Shown piece after piece: positions 36,901 to 48,468 of a stretch of DNA of 64,000 bases. The notes under the pieces were generated by a model that was given only the letters and a program-made list of their open reading frames with translations, was not told the origin of the DNA and did not search any database. Source of the DNA: Sphagnum magellanicum (Eukaryota; Streptophyta; Sphagnopsida; Sphagnales; Sphagnaceae). The position numbers and the translations under genes were made by a program. The stretch is taken from assembly GCA_021904315.1 (NCBI GenBank), contig CM038917.1:5750041-5814040 (forward strand), written 5' to 3'. The first letter of the stretch is position 1, and every line of letters begins with the position of its first letter.

Positions 36901-37850
36901 ACCATTGCTAAATTATGCATTCATCAACTTTAATTCATGAAACAATGTCATGCCCTTTTCTCCCTCCTTCATGTCCATTATTGACTTCATCCCTTGAAAT
37001 ACAACCTTAAACCCTAAAACTCTCAATTCTTTAATGAAACTTTAATAAATCATCATGATTTGGGAACTATGGATTTTGGAACCATCCAAAGTCTGACTTA
37101 TGGAACCCAGCCAGCCCTTTAGTTTGAAGAAACACTCAAATTCAGTGTTTGCCAGAATTGACACAGAGCCAAGGCACAATAGGCAAAACCAATGTGCTGC
37201 TAGTGAAACATGGTTGCAGGTGTACTGCAACTTGATCAGATCATACCATGTGCATGGCCTTTCTGCTCAGAGCTGCCAGCGTAAATTATGAATGAATGTC
37301 AAACAACCACCTATTGACTTGCACAGAGATGCTTTGAGGTTATGCAGAATCTCAAGAAAAATTAACACTGCTGACCAATCATGAGAACAAATTTCCAAAA
37401 ATCTAATATTGCACAGTCAAACAAAATGGTAGCCAACATGTATCATTAGGCAATAGATTTGTACTCAGTTGAACATTTACAAGTGTACCAGCCATCTGAA
37501 TAGGTACGAAAATTGAAAGGCGTTAGTAAGTTCAACATTAAGATGTTGGCTTGGAGATTGAGAAACATCCCTCACCTGGATTTCACAAATAGACACAGAA
37601 GAACACAAACTAAATACTTAGAGAAACAAGAGATTAGAGAACATGAGACTATCAAGCTCCTCTGGCTCCTCTGGCTCCTCTAGCCTATTGGTCTAATCCT
37701 GCATCATGCAACATCCCTCCTTTATGGAGAAGAAAAAAAGCACAGGATACACTATCCTCCATCCGTAACATGCATCCCGAGATTTCAGTGTTAACTTTTT
37801 AAATTACTCCAAATCTGCAGGGACCTTCAGTAAGAGCTTACTAGGTGTGA

Positions 37851-40800
37851 TTAATATGGTCTGTATCGTGGCTCTATTCGAGAAGATCGATGACCACCTG
37901 GAATACCTCCTCCCTCAGCTGTTTGGAGTGGACCTACACCACCATATGCACCCCACTGAACCCAACCCAAAGGAAATGGGTGAGATGGTCACATCCAAGA
38001 TACAGGAACAACCTAGCAACTCTGACAGTTAGAACATGGCTTTATCATATTGAGATAAGCATTTCAGGATTCTACGCCTGGTTTCATCAGTGTCTAATAG
38101 TCACCAGAGATGAGGATTGAGCTAATATGCAGGATGTTTGCCATGTTGATTGGAGTAGAACATCAACCTCAGAAGCATATGAAGTTCAAAACCATATGTT
38201 GAGTTCTGATCAACACTCTTTTTGCCTGCTATGCTTAAGAACTCTCTATGACCAAGCAAAAAAAATAAAAAACAGTGACAGACAACATTCCCTGGATATA
38301 ATGACGTACCCCAGTGTTGAAATCTAAGCTGCCCTGAATTCCTGCATAACCACTGCCTGGCAGAGATGCATTGCTTCCTCTGATAGGTCCTCCAGCTCCA
38401 CCTGTTACAGATGCTGCACCTGAACTCTTCAGATACGGAGAATTTGCCATCTCATCCTGTGGTGCAGCTCGGTCAACTGCAATCTGCAGAATAAATATCC
38501 CACAGATTATGTCTAGAGTATCACAATGTCACATGATTCAGGTCTGCTAGGTTGTGAACTAAGGGAAACTTTTAATTAGTCTTTGTAACCACAGCTTCCT
38601 GCCACAAATGCCTTGAGAAGTAACTTATCATCAAAGCTGGAGAGCTGGAGAGAGACAATCATCCAGGTATGCAGAATAAGCTCAGTATAGTTGCAAATAA
38701 GAAGATATATACATCTGAAATCTCTTACCTGATGCCCAAGAATCTCATGGGTTCTAAGAGCAACGCGTTCAGCTGCACCTTCATCAGCAAAAGTAACAAA
38801 GCCAAAACCCCTGTGTGATGTCTTCTTTGCGTCCTGTGATAATCATCACCATGCAAACAGCAATGTCAACAAATGAGTCTCCCAGATTCTGATAACTTGA
38901 AAGCCTTTTCCAGGAGCTATGATATCCCACCTTTGGGACATAAACATCTGAAATCCGCCCAAAATTGTTGAAGTAGCGTCGCAAATCTTCAGCTGTTGCC
39001 TCAAGTGGCAGCCTCCCCACAAAGATTTTTGTTCCTAGACTTCTGAGGGGTGGAACTTGTGGGGCTCCTGATCCATAGCTCCCAGTATGTGCACTACCTG
39101 GGCCACCAAGCCCAGGTCCACCATAGCCAGTACCTGGAGGAAGGGGTGGAGGCCATGCATTTGCAGCTGCCAAAGCATTGTTGATGCCAGCCACAGGTCC
39201 TAATTCACCTGCAAGTGCAGAGCCTGTGTAGTTATAGGCCCCAAATGCCCCTCCAAATCCTCCAAAACGGGCAGCATTAGTGTACACTCCATATGCTCCA
39301 TAAGCTGCAGCTCCAGGAAAACCCCTTCCCCACATCTTTACACCTTCCTCCTGTTGCAGAGGAAACGAGCAGGTTGGGGTGGAAGCTGTGTAATATTCTC
39401 TAACCATTTGATACATGAACACTCAATTCTAAGAGATCCTACATCTAAACTCCAGAGTGTCAACAACAGCATACCTTGGGAGTGGCTCGGTCAACAGCAA
39501 TTGTTGATCCACCAAGTTCATGTGATTCATTCATTAGCCTGTCCACAGAATCTGCAAAAAGTGGGACATTAATTGCAAAGTACAGTGAGCTCCATAGCTC
39601 TACAAAAGAAGACAACATTCTGGAACAACATTGTCAAGACACCTCCAACTTCTGTGAGACATCTCCAACACAAGGATATGCAAATTGAGCTTAGCACAAT
39701 CAAAGCTTCAAGAAACTGATGGGTAGATGAGAAAGTGTTTGCCAGAGAAGACAAAAAAGAATTTACAATAACACAAAGGACAAACCTGCATATTCTAGGA
39801 TGCATGCATACCAGCTCATGTATATTTTGCCATGGATAGAATGATCATATTGTCAATCCTAGTCATTGGAACCCTAATGAGCAGTTCTCTTTCTTGGTTT
39901 TCCAAGACTGTACTTTCCCTGTATAAGGAAATCATACTGTACCTGGGTGCTCATATGTGACAAATCCAATGCCACGATGTGCCTTTGATGCTAAATCCTG
40001 CAATCAAGAAAATAAAGTCTACAAACATCAGGTTTCACTTTCCAAGACCAATGAAAACTGATGGTGAGAACATAATGTACTCTTGCTAGACTTGAACACA
40101 CAAACATTAAAGGAAAATGACAAAAATCAGGGAATTGCCTTGGGCATGTAGGCATCAGTCAATGCACCATATTTCTCAAAGTAGCTGCCACCATCCCACA
40201 ACCTAACTGTGAGCCATGAGAGAGATATAATGTTAAACTGCAGACTTCACTACAAGACAGATGAAAGCAATCAGAGCAGAACAAATACATTAAAATTCTG
40301 CCTGGCTTCCAACCTAGAAAATTGACTGAACAAGTTTCCAAATCTCAAGTGATTATATTACAACTGTCCAAAGGACTAGACATAGCAGATTACAAAGTCT
40401 TCAAAAGGACAAGACATGGAACCCCTATATTTGGAGCCATACCCATAAATAGCATTGAGAGGTATGCATCATGTAGGTTAACTGCAATGGAAAATGGGAC
40501 ACATGGAAGCCGGTATACATTTCTCGAACACTGGCAAAGAAAACTAAGCAGGAGGACTCAAAATGCTCGGGCCCTAAAGTGAGCTGGTTCTATGGTTCCA
40601 GATATCTGCAAAAGGCATCACCATGACAGGAAAGAGATATGAGACCAAGGCAAAGTAAAAAACTGTACCTGCGAAACATTTCATCAGTGACAATTGGTGG
40701 GATCCTCGCCACAAAAACTCGAGTGATTTTTTTTGCAGGTGGTTTCATCTCTTCCTGGTGCAGACAACAGAAGATTCATCAGACACAACTCCAAAACCAG

Positions 40801-42933
40801 ATTCAGATTGAGAGTCAGATCCGAATTATAAATTCTTCCAGCCAGGAGTGATATAGCAACTTGCTTATGTGATTGAACACAACAACACCAAACAACCCAT
40901 GATAAGATCCACAATCAGCAGGATGCAAATATTTCATTTCACCTACATGCTGTGAACAAATCACCTGAAAAAATACATCAGACCCATGAGCCACAACAAT
41001 AAACCTCAGATGAGTCGCACACAAAACTCCTGGCACAAAAAGTTTGACATTTGAAGCTAAGTTCAAGAAGAGTAAGCCATATCTCTACCAGAGGAACAAG
41101 GGTTGCACTGAAAGGAAAAAGGTCATCCACATAAGGAGAGCAGTACCCTTGGAGTTGCAACCTTCACCTCCAACATTCTGCCATTCAGGGAATGCTGTGT
41201 GGAAACTGCTTTCTGTGCATATAAAACAGTGGGATGAGCATTTGTTACTGAACAAACAACTATGACCAATGACCCTTACAGTAAGAGAAGCCAGAGTACA
41301 ACTTGCCAGACCAACAATTGAAAAAGGGCATGCACATTAGTGCCCTGTTGAAGGTTTTAAAACTTAGATTACAAGAAACAGTGTTGTGTGATGCCACACA
41401 TGGATCTATGAATCACAGAAAGTGTCCATATATCTACAACTTATTGGCAAATTATTTGATCACCTCAAAACTGTTAGCCCAACTCATCCTGTATCCTGGT
41501 TCATATGTATATAGAATTGATTGACATCACATACTCAAGTGGAAACAAGTAGGCAATAGTTGCAACCTTTCCAAGCTCACCACGATGGAAAGAAATAGAT
41601 GAGTGCCACAACTACTTTAAAACTGTTTACTTCAAATACACACCTGTGCATTTTCAGCACTTGAAAATGTCACATATCCAAATCCACGGGATCGTCCTGT
41701 TGCACGGTCCTAGAAATTTCAACAATGGTCTTGGTTAATAATGAATTGCACCAACAAGTTTAGTGCACCTAAATGAAGAAAAGAATAAAAAATAAGGGTT
41801 AAGATTACTAGCTGACCTTCATGACAATGACATCATCAAGTTCACCAAATCTCAACATATATTGCCTTAATCCTTCTGTATCAATGTCCCAAGGGATGCC
41901 CAAAACCTGGTACACAACACAGTTGAAACTTGCCATCACCATGATTGCCACTTTTAAAACTTATGACATAACAATGCCACCCTCAAAAGCAGCAACATCC
42001 TAAGTCTTTCACATCCAGCATTGCCTGCTCAAGGAGATGGAGACACCTATGCTTGCACATTAAGAACAGAAGCTCTTCATCATAATTAAATCAGTCACCA
42101 CCAAATCTTTTGCATCCAGAACATGTAGTCACACCAAACTTCCCACCTGGGATACAGTGGAAAAAATGTCATATGTGAACACATGGCCCCTATGGCATAT
42201 ATGTGAGCAGTGAATTTGAGCAGCAGCAACCACAGAATAGAGGTTAGGACTCATCACCACCTTCAACATGATATGGGTTCAAACTCTCACAAGTTATAAG
42301 CTAATGTTACCCACGATAGCTGACTGAGCTATTAGGGGATAGCTGGGATCCAACATGTGGGGTATATTCAGTGCTCAAGGGAGGACTTGAACAAGAAAGC
42401 TGTCCCTGTTCCAGCAATTAGAATATGTCCATCTTGGAGAAGATGCCATTAGGGTTAAGGGATGAAGAGACATCTTGGTCATGTTCGCAGGCCAAATGTG
42501 AGTCATCCTTCACCTTGGTAAGTTTCTCAGCCAGCCCCTATCCATCAAGGAAACACATAAATAGCATGCTCCCTCAAGGTTCTCACTTGGCTTTGAAACC
42601 ATGGAGTTAGGAAATGCACTGATCGGTGCCCAGTAAGGCTTAAGCTTGAAAGGGGATGTTGCTATGGCACAGACTAATCATTCTAACTGCATCTCTGTGT
42701 CTGAATCCTTTGTTAAGAAGAAACTGGTATAAGAATCATGAACCCAAATTGTTTGCCACAGGTTCCACTTGATTCAACATGTTTCTATTTTACATCTCTT
42801 GGATGCCATGGGCTGATGATCTTCTCAGACATGAATCAGTGAAGTTGTAATTAGGAGATATAAAATGCCTACATACCACAAGCTTTCTTGATCCAAGCGA
42901 CAAGTTGCCATCTCTGGAGGAGGAATGCGCCAT
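37851..42933 (-). CDS. Three-RRM RNA-binding protein, At4g36960-like, complete
   Basis: Twelve coding exons: 42877-42933, 41817-41906, 41644-41709, 41147-41212, 40669-40754, 40139-40184, 39943-39997, 39475-39551, 38931-39350, 38729-38833, 38310-38483, 37851-37955. The sum is 1347 nt, 448 aa, in phase. RRM1 (~16-92) has KLVVLGIP and RGFGYVTF; RRM2 (~103-180) has VFVARIP and RGIGFVTY; RRM3 (~288-365) has IFVGRLP and RGFGFVTF. A Gly/Ala/Tyr/Pro-rich linker (~185-285) precedes RRM3 and a Gly/Ser-rich tail ends in RYRPY. The RRM1 phrase GIPWDID and the AVDRATPK repeats match my memory of Arabidopsis At4g36960, a nuclear hnRNP-like protein whose exact role is little known; this one has a longer linker and tail. 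The intron after residue 137 begins GC instead of GT. The start codon was chosen because it opens the short exon that joins in phase to RRM1. Confidence 0.92.
39998..40138 (-). other. GC-AG intron in the RRM gene
   Basis: The exon ending in ATGCCCAAG is followed by GCAATT and the next exon begins after AG with GATTTAGC. Joining at AAG|GAT restores the RRM2 text AYMPKDLASKAHRG. GC-AG introns form a small minority of plant introns; all other introns of this gene start with GT. Confidence 0.8.
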
Positions 42934-44554
42934 AAGGAGTAGTAATAAGCACCAAGGTCCTTCACCACACAAATGTTCCCAACACTGTTTTGGACTTGTT
43001 AAGTGCCTGCAAAGCACAGTGTTGCCACTCTTCTTTCCTCTCCCCTCTCACTCCTCTCTCTCACAGAGCTGCTGTTTCTGTTTCTCACACTCTCGCTCTC
43101 CTTATCCCTGCACAAACACATTCTAGGTTCATACTCTGCAGTTCCCCACCGCTGCTCTCCCAAAACAAAGATGAAACAAAAGACAAGAAGACCCAGACGC
43201 CACTGTTCATAGTTAATTATATGCCACATCATCACCATCATCATCAGTTGACATTGCCTGGATCTAGCAAACAAGACAGCAGGAAACCACTGGACACCCA
43301 TTACTCAGATCTCAATTGCAGCATTGCCACATGCAAGGCTCTAGAGAGACAATGCAGGAAGAATCCATGAGATAGTCACCCTCTGCAAAACTCAGAGAGG
43401 GAATACAAATCCACATGTTCTCTCATTACAAACATGCACAAGACATACATACATACAGTTCAAGCCAATTGTTATCAGGTATCAAAGGACTGGACACATA
43501 GAAAGACTTCACTGCACTTGGAGACAATGGCCAGACTACTGTAACTGTGGTTTGGATTGTACTTCACCAACATCGGCATTGCTCTTTTGTTGGACAAACA
43601 AAGGTAAAACATAAAGCAAACGAAGAATTGAGAAAAACCATCGACATTGCACAGTTGGAATAAGAAAAAGAAACCAGCAGACAAGACACTCCCATGTCTC
43701 CCTCCCTCCCTCCACCCCCCTTGTCGTTGCCTTCTTTCCTTACCACTCTCATTCACACAGTAAAGGAGAGAATTTGATATGGTTTTTTGAGCAAAACAAG
43801 CTCAGTCACAGCATGAGAGGCACCATAAGAGACTGGAAAACCCTGGCAAAAACACGAAACTCTTCTTCCCAAACTTTTTTCCTTTGTTTCTTTGTTTCTT
43901 TCAATTTCACGCTCAACTGCTTCTTCGGGCCTGCGCTCCAACCCTCTCTACCTTTGCCTGCGTTCAAATGCAAACCCTAGCCCTCCTGTGTTAACCTCCC
44001 TTTCCTTCTCTCTGTTACACAATGATCCTTCGTGTAGGAAAACTTCGACGACAAATCGCACTTTCCTTGTTTGGCTCTGAAACAAACGGATCCAGCAAAA
44101 ACTCTTAAAGCGTCCGTCCGTGCTTCATCAATTTCCTTCCTTCTCTCTCCAACTCTGGATCCAGAACGCATCAATCGCTGCTGCAAGAGAAACTCCAAAG
44201 ATAAAAAAATATATACTTAAATCAGTCCGTCTATTCCTCCATAAAATTGGAGGAACGACAAGCGCAGAACATACGCGCTCGCGCTCTTAGGGAAGATATG
44301 TTTCAGGCTTCGAATTCTCAGCCTAAAATGCACGGGAACAGGAGTCACGAAAGAAATCCGGATGAGTAGTAAAGCGCCGTTTCGTTCCAGCTTCTCAATG
44401 CCTGTTCTGGTAACTGCAACAGTCTCGAAAAATCAACGATCTCCACACGAGATTGCTGAGCTCCTCTCGCACTTCTCCTCTCTCTCTCGCTCCCACCTCG
44501 CCCGTCGTCTCTCTCCTCTATCTCCCGAGTTTCACTTCCGGGTTTTCTAGGGTT
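42934..44554 (-). promoter_or_regulatory. Upstream region of the RRM gene, CT-rich, possibly bidirectional
   Basis: Sequence upstream of the RRM start contains long CT-rich tracts (for example 43035-43110 and 44465-44520) and a locally GC/CpG-rich patch (44240-44300). This would fit leader and promoter DNA, perhaps with a leader intron. A 62-codon frame at 44362-44550 (+) is open but matches nothing. No TATA box can be assigned. Confidence 0.4.
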
Positions 44555-45110
44555 TCATCCACGAGGATGACAAACTGCTCCATAGGTACCTATATCGTGC
44601 CAGTTTCATCGATTCTTCAACCCTTGCATTTTTGGATTTCTTCTATGATTTCATCCACGAGGATGAAAAAACTGATGCTTGCCTTTGCCGTGCCAGTTTC
44701 TGGATTTCCTCTGGAATTTCATCCATGGGGATGAGAAACTGATGCTTACATATGTAACACCAGTTTCATCGATTCTCAAGCCCCAACCCATTTTTGGATT
44801 TCTTCTAAGATTTCATCCATGAGGATGAGAAAATGACTCTTTCCAATGTAATTGCCCGTTTCATCGATTCTCACCCCCCCCCCCCAAACCGCCCAACCAT
44901 TTTTGGGATTTCTTCTAGGATTTCATCCATAAGGATGAGAAACTGATGCTTACCTATGTGATAAAGCCAGTTTCATCGATTCTTGAAGCCCTCAAATTCG
45001 GATTTCTTCTAGGATTTCATCCATTGGGATGAGAAACTGAGGCTTACTTATGTAATGCCAGTTTCATGGATTCTCCAACACCCCCATTTTGGATGAATTC
45101 TCCTCACCCT
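44555..45110. repeat. Six-copy tandem repeat with a conserved small inverted repeat
   Basis: Diverged units of about 70-110 bases share TTTGGATTTCTTCTAGGATT, then TCATCC-N4-GGATGA, GAAACTGATGCTTAC and CCAGTTTCATCGATTCT. The inverted repeat TCATCC/GGATGA with a 4-base loop is intact in all six units, at 44555, 44651, 44719, 44813, 44923 and 45017, while flanks and loop vary. Confidence 0.85.
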
Positions 45111-45777
45111 TCAAAATTCGCAAAACCTAGCCCTTTTTTCTTTTTTCTTTTTTTAAATAAATAAATAAATAAAAATTACATTATAATTGATATAGATGCA
45201 ATATAATTTAAATCTGATTTAAAATGATTTAATTATAATTCAATAAAAAAATCATAAATGAATTTGTGGTTAAATGGTTGTTTTTCATAATTCATATGGG
45301 ATGTAAATAAAACCAACCCCATTTACATTTTATTGGGGTGGATTTTGACACAATATGGATATATAAATAGGCATCAAATTTATTATTTTAAAATATAAAT
45401 TATGTTATATATTAATATGTATAAATGGACAAAACATCTACCATTATTAGGCAATTTTGAGTTTATTTTAATTTTTATTCAATGGAAAAATTTGGCTAGG
45501 CAATAATAGTAATGGCAATTTTGGTGAAAGACCTATTCACATTAAGTAATGTGAAAATTAAAAAGCCTAAATTATCCTCCTTCCATGACAATTGTCTATT
45601 TAAATACTTGAGGAAATATTCAAAATAAAATCATTTTTGTGGATGGGGTGGGGAGGGGAGATCATCATTCCTGCTTTAGAGATATCACATATAATATTCC
45701 ATTTAAATTACATGAAAATTGAATTTTCCATTTAATCTTATGTCAAGCTTTTCATAGATTTTTTTTTTAATTATTTG

Positions 45778-48468
45778 ATGCAAGAACAAAGTGATGGTCA
45801 TATAATTAAACAAGATATTTCATCATGTAGTTCACAATGTTGCAATTGTTTATTCCATTTGTTTGCTCATTGTTGGTGTCGAAGAAGGATAGTCTTGGTG
45901 CTTCTTGGGTTAGATGGTGCGGGGAAATCCACTCTTCTTGCAAAATTATGGTAATAATGAAACATTTATGCTTGAATGTTGTGTCATATTTGAAAAAATA
46001 CTCGAATTCCAAGTTCAAAACATTTCAGGACGATGTTTAATTTTAATTAATTAATTTTTAAAAATCATAACATTGATCCAATTTGATTATGACAACCATC
46101 ACTTTAGAAAATTTGAATAACTTAAAAAACAATTTGACAATTTGGTCATTATTAATGGTAGCAAAATATCATTTCAAAAATTTTAGATAATTATGTGAGA
46201 TATAAATTAATTGTTAATTTTTTGAAAGAATTTTAATAAAAATGCTTATTATGCAATGAACATACTTTGCATTTTCATTTCCAAATTATTCTAGTTAAGT
46301 GCATATATGAAATTATGTAATTGTTTGGTTGTGGACAAACATATAATTTGTTTAGCGGAGAAGACCAAAACCATGTTGTACCAACATGGGGTTTTGACAA
46401 AAGAACTTGGAATACACGGAAATTTCAAGCATCAATATACGATTTGGGAGGAGGAAGGAGCATTCGTGGAATTTGGTCACATTATTTTGCCGAAGTAATT
46501 TTAAACAATTTTAAATTAAAAAAAATTTGTCCAAATTTAAAGGCTAATAGATTTCAAGCTTTTTTGATGATCTAATTTACATTATGTTAATATTCAAAGC
46601 CATCTTGAATATGTAATGAAAATGTTAGAGGTAAGAAATATCAAAAAATTTGATACTAAATTTTGGGTTTTATGTCATTCATTACATTTACATGGGGTGT
46701 TATGTCAGGTTCATGGGTCAATATTTGTTCTTGATGCATCAAATGATTTGCGCATGTTGGAAGTCGCTAATGAATTCAAAAAAGTTGTGAAGGATGCACA
46801 TCTTAATGGAAAACCTATGCTTGTGGTTGCAAATAAACGAGATTTGTCATTTGATTTGCCTACAACGAATGCCTTCCTTGGTGTTTTGGGACCCATCAAT
46901 AGTACATATCAAGCTTTCATTGAATGTAATTGTAGTTTGTTGGTAATTTGCACATACGTTATGACCTTAAATCAAGCCTTGAAATTTTGATCTTATATGT
47001 AATAGTTTTGTCAAAAAACTATGTAATAATATAATAATATGTCCAAAAAAATATTGAATGTAGATGGTTTTATTTGATATGAAATATAATAATGATAACT
47101 TTGTGTAAGGATGATGGCACTCTTCTCCAAAGTCCTCTTGTGGTTTAGAGGAATACCCAAGTCCTTTTGCCATCAAACTACAAGAGTGAAGATAGTTGGA
47201 AACCTTCCCCAATCAATACAAATGACAAATCTTTGGTATGGAAGAGATTTCCATTTCATGGAGGTCCTTTCCATTTTGTTGTGAAATGGATTTTCAATGG
47301 AGTGAAAGCCCATTCCACCTCACAAGGTCCATTAGAAAACAAAGGTGAAAAAACGAAAAGTTTGTAACTAGGAAAAATAGTGTTCATATTCCTTGCCATT
47401 GATGTAAATTGTAAGTAGATTTGTATATTTTATATATTTTATCACATCTTCAATATGATTCACCTTATTTTGTTTATTTTGTTTTTGTCATAAACACAAA
47501 CTTGACAATTTTTTAGTTTGATTTCATGGCATGTAAGAATAATGTGCAGGTGGACCAACAACTTAACAATGGTTTGGAATGGTTATTGGAAACAATACGA
47601 ATTAATTACACCACACTTCGTAATCGTGTAAAAATGGAAACAACTATCCAGGTATTTCAAAAAAGATTTTGTTTTTTCCATGCATCCAAAACCACATGTA
47701 TGTTAATTCTATTCAAAATGAATGTATTATGGTTATGAAAATTTGAGCTAGAAGGACTAAAATTAATTGTTCATTGACAATGTATGTAGAAAGAAAAAGA
47801 ATACACAAGCATAATTGAAAGACAAGAAGAAACCAAAGGATTCAAAGTAAGTTTCTACCAATCAACATGATATTTGGAAAAATTGACAAAAATAGTCATA
47901 TCAAATGGAGCTTGATGTTCTTTCAATCTTTTGTAAATTGGAAATAATGGGGATTTTTCCTAATTTATCATCCAAAATTATCAATGGATGTACAATATTT
48001 TGTTTGTAACCATGTGATTATAAAATTTAATGTGTATGATGTTTGTAAGATTAAATTACATTTTAAGATTTCCATTACCAATTTGGAAACAATATTTGAG
48101 GTGGATGCATGCAGGCAAGAAAGGCAACAATGGTTACATTGAATACTCAATCACAAGACACCAAATCCTCCAACATGCATAATCAATTACAATCAAATGT
48201 TAATGCAAAATGCATAAATGCATGGATAGGATCAACTAACATTGATCCAACCATGTGTTCATATAAACATGTAAATGAAAAAGGACAAGAAATAGATGAA
48301 CCTTATGTTGATTATGAGAAATCCATGCAACCTCTCATTGAAGAATATGATGCAAATGTAGATGCACCCAACTATACTCCCAATGAAATCATTGCATTTT
48401 TTGGAAAACCAAGTGGTGAAAATGAATACAATTTAGAAAAGAGAAACCTTCCTGGCCAAACAACATGA
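45778..48468 (+). CDS. ARL13: ARL13-type (ARL13B-like) ciliary small GTPase
   Basis: Six exons join in phase: 45778-45950, 46356-46494, 46709-46942, 47550-47651, 47790-47846, 48115-48468 (1059 nt, 352 aa), all with GT/AG. Seen: a Cys-rich N-terminus (residues 17-34, with CC), P-loop GLDGAGKST (44-52), switch I with PTWGF (67-71), switch II DLGGGRSIRGIW (87-98), NKRD (146-149), and after the GTPase fold NNGLEWLLETI followed by a charged helix ending ETTIQ, then KEKEYTSIIERQEETKGFK. ARL13 proteins carry DLGGG where other ARFs have DVGGQ, and continue with RGIW and a helix after the fold; all three are present. Known role: membrane-bound GTPase of the cilium that activates ARL3 and supports lipidated-protein traffic and axoneme building. 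The 117-residue last exon matches nothing I know. The first ATG is inferred as the in-frame Met upstream of the Cys cluster. A gene decayed without frame loss cannot be excluded. Confidence 0.85.

Noticed and set aside
38784-39422. 212-codon minus frame as a separate Gly-rich protein gene
   Set aside because: Its middle is exon 9 of the three-RRM gene; the ends are intron read-through.
45837-46040. 67-codon plus-strand frame starting ATGTTGCAATTG at the ARL13-like first exon
   Set aside because: It is in a different frame from the P-loop; the frame with GLDGAGKST is the real one.
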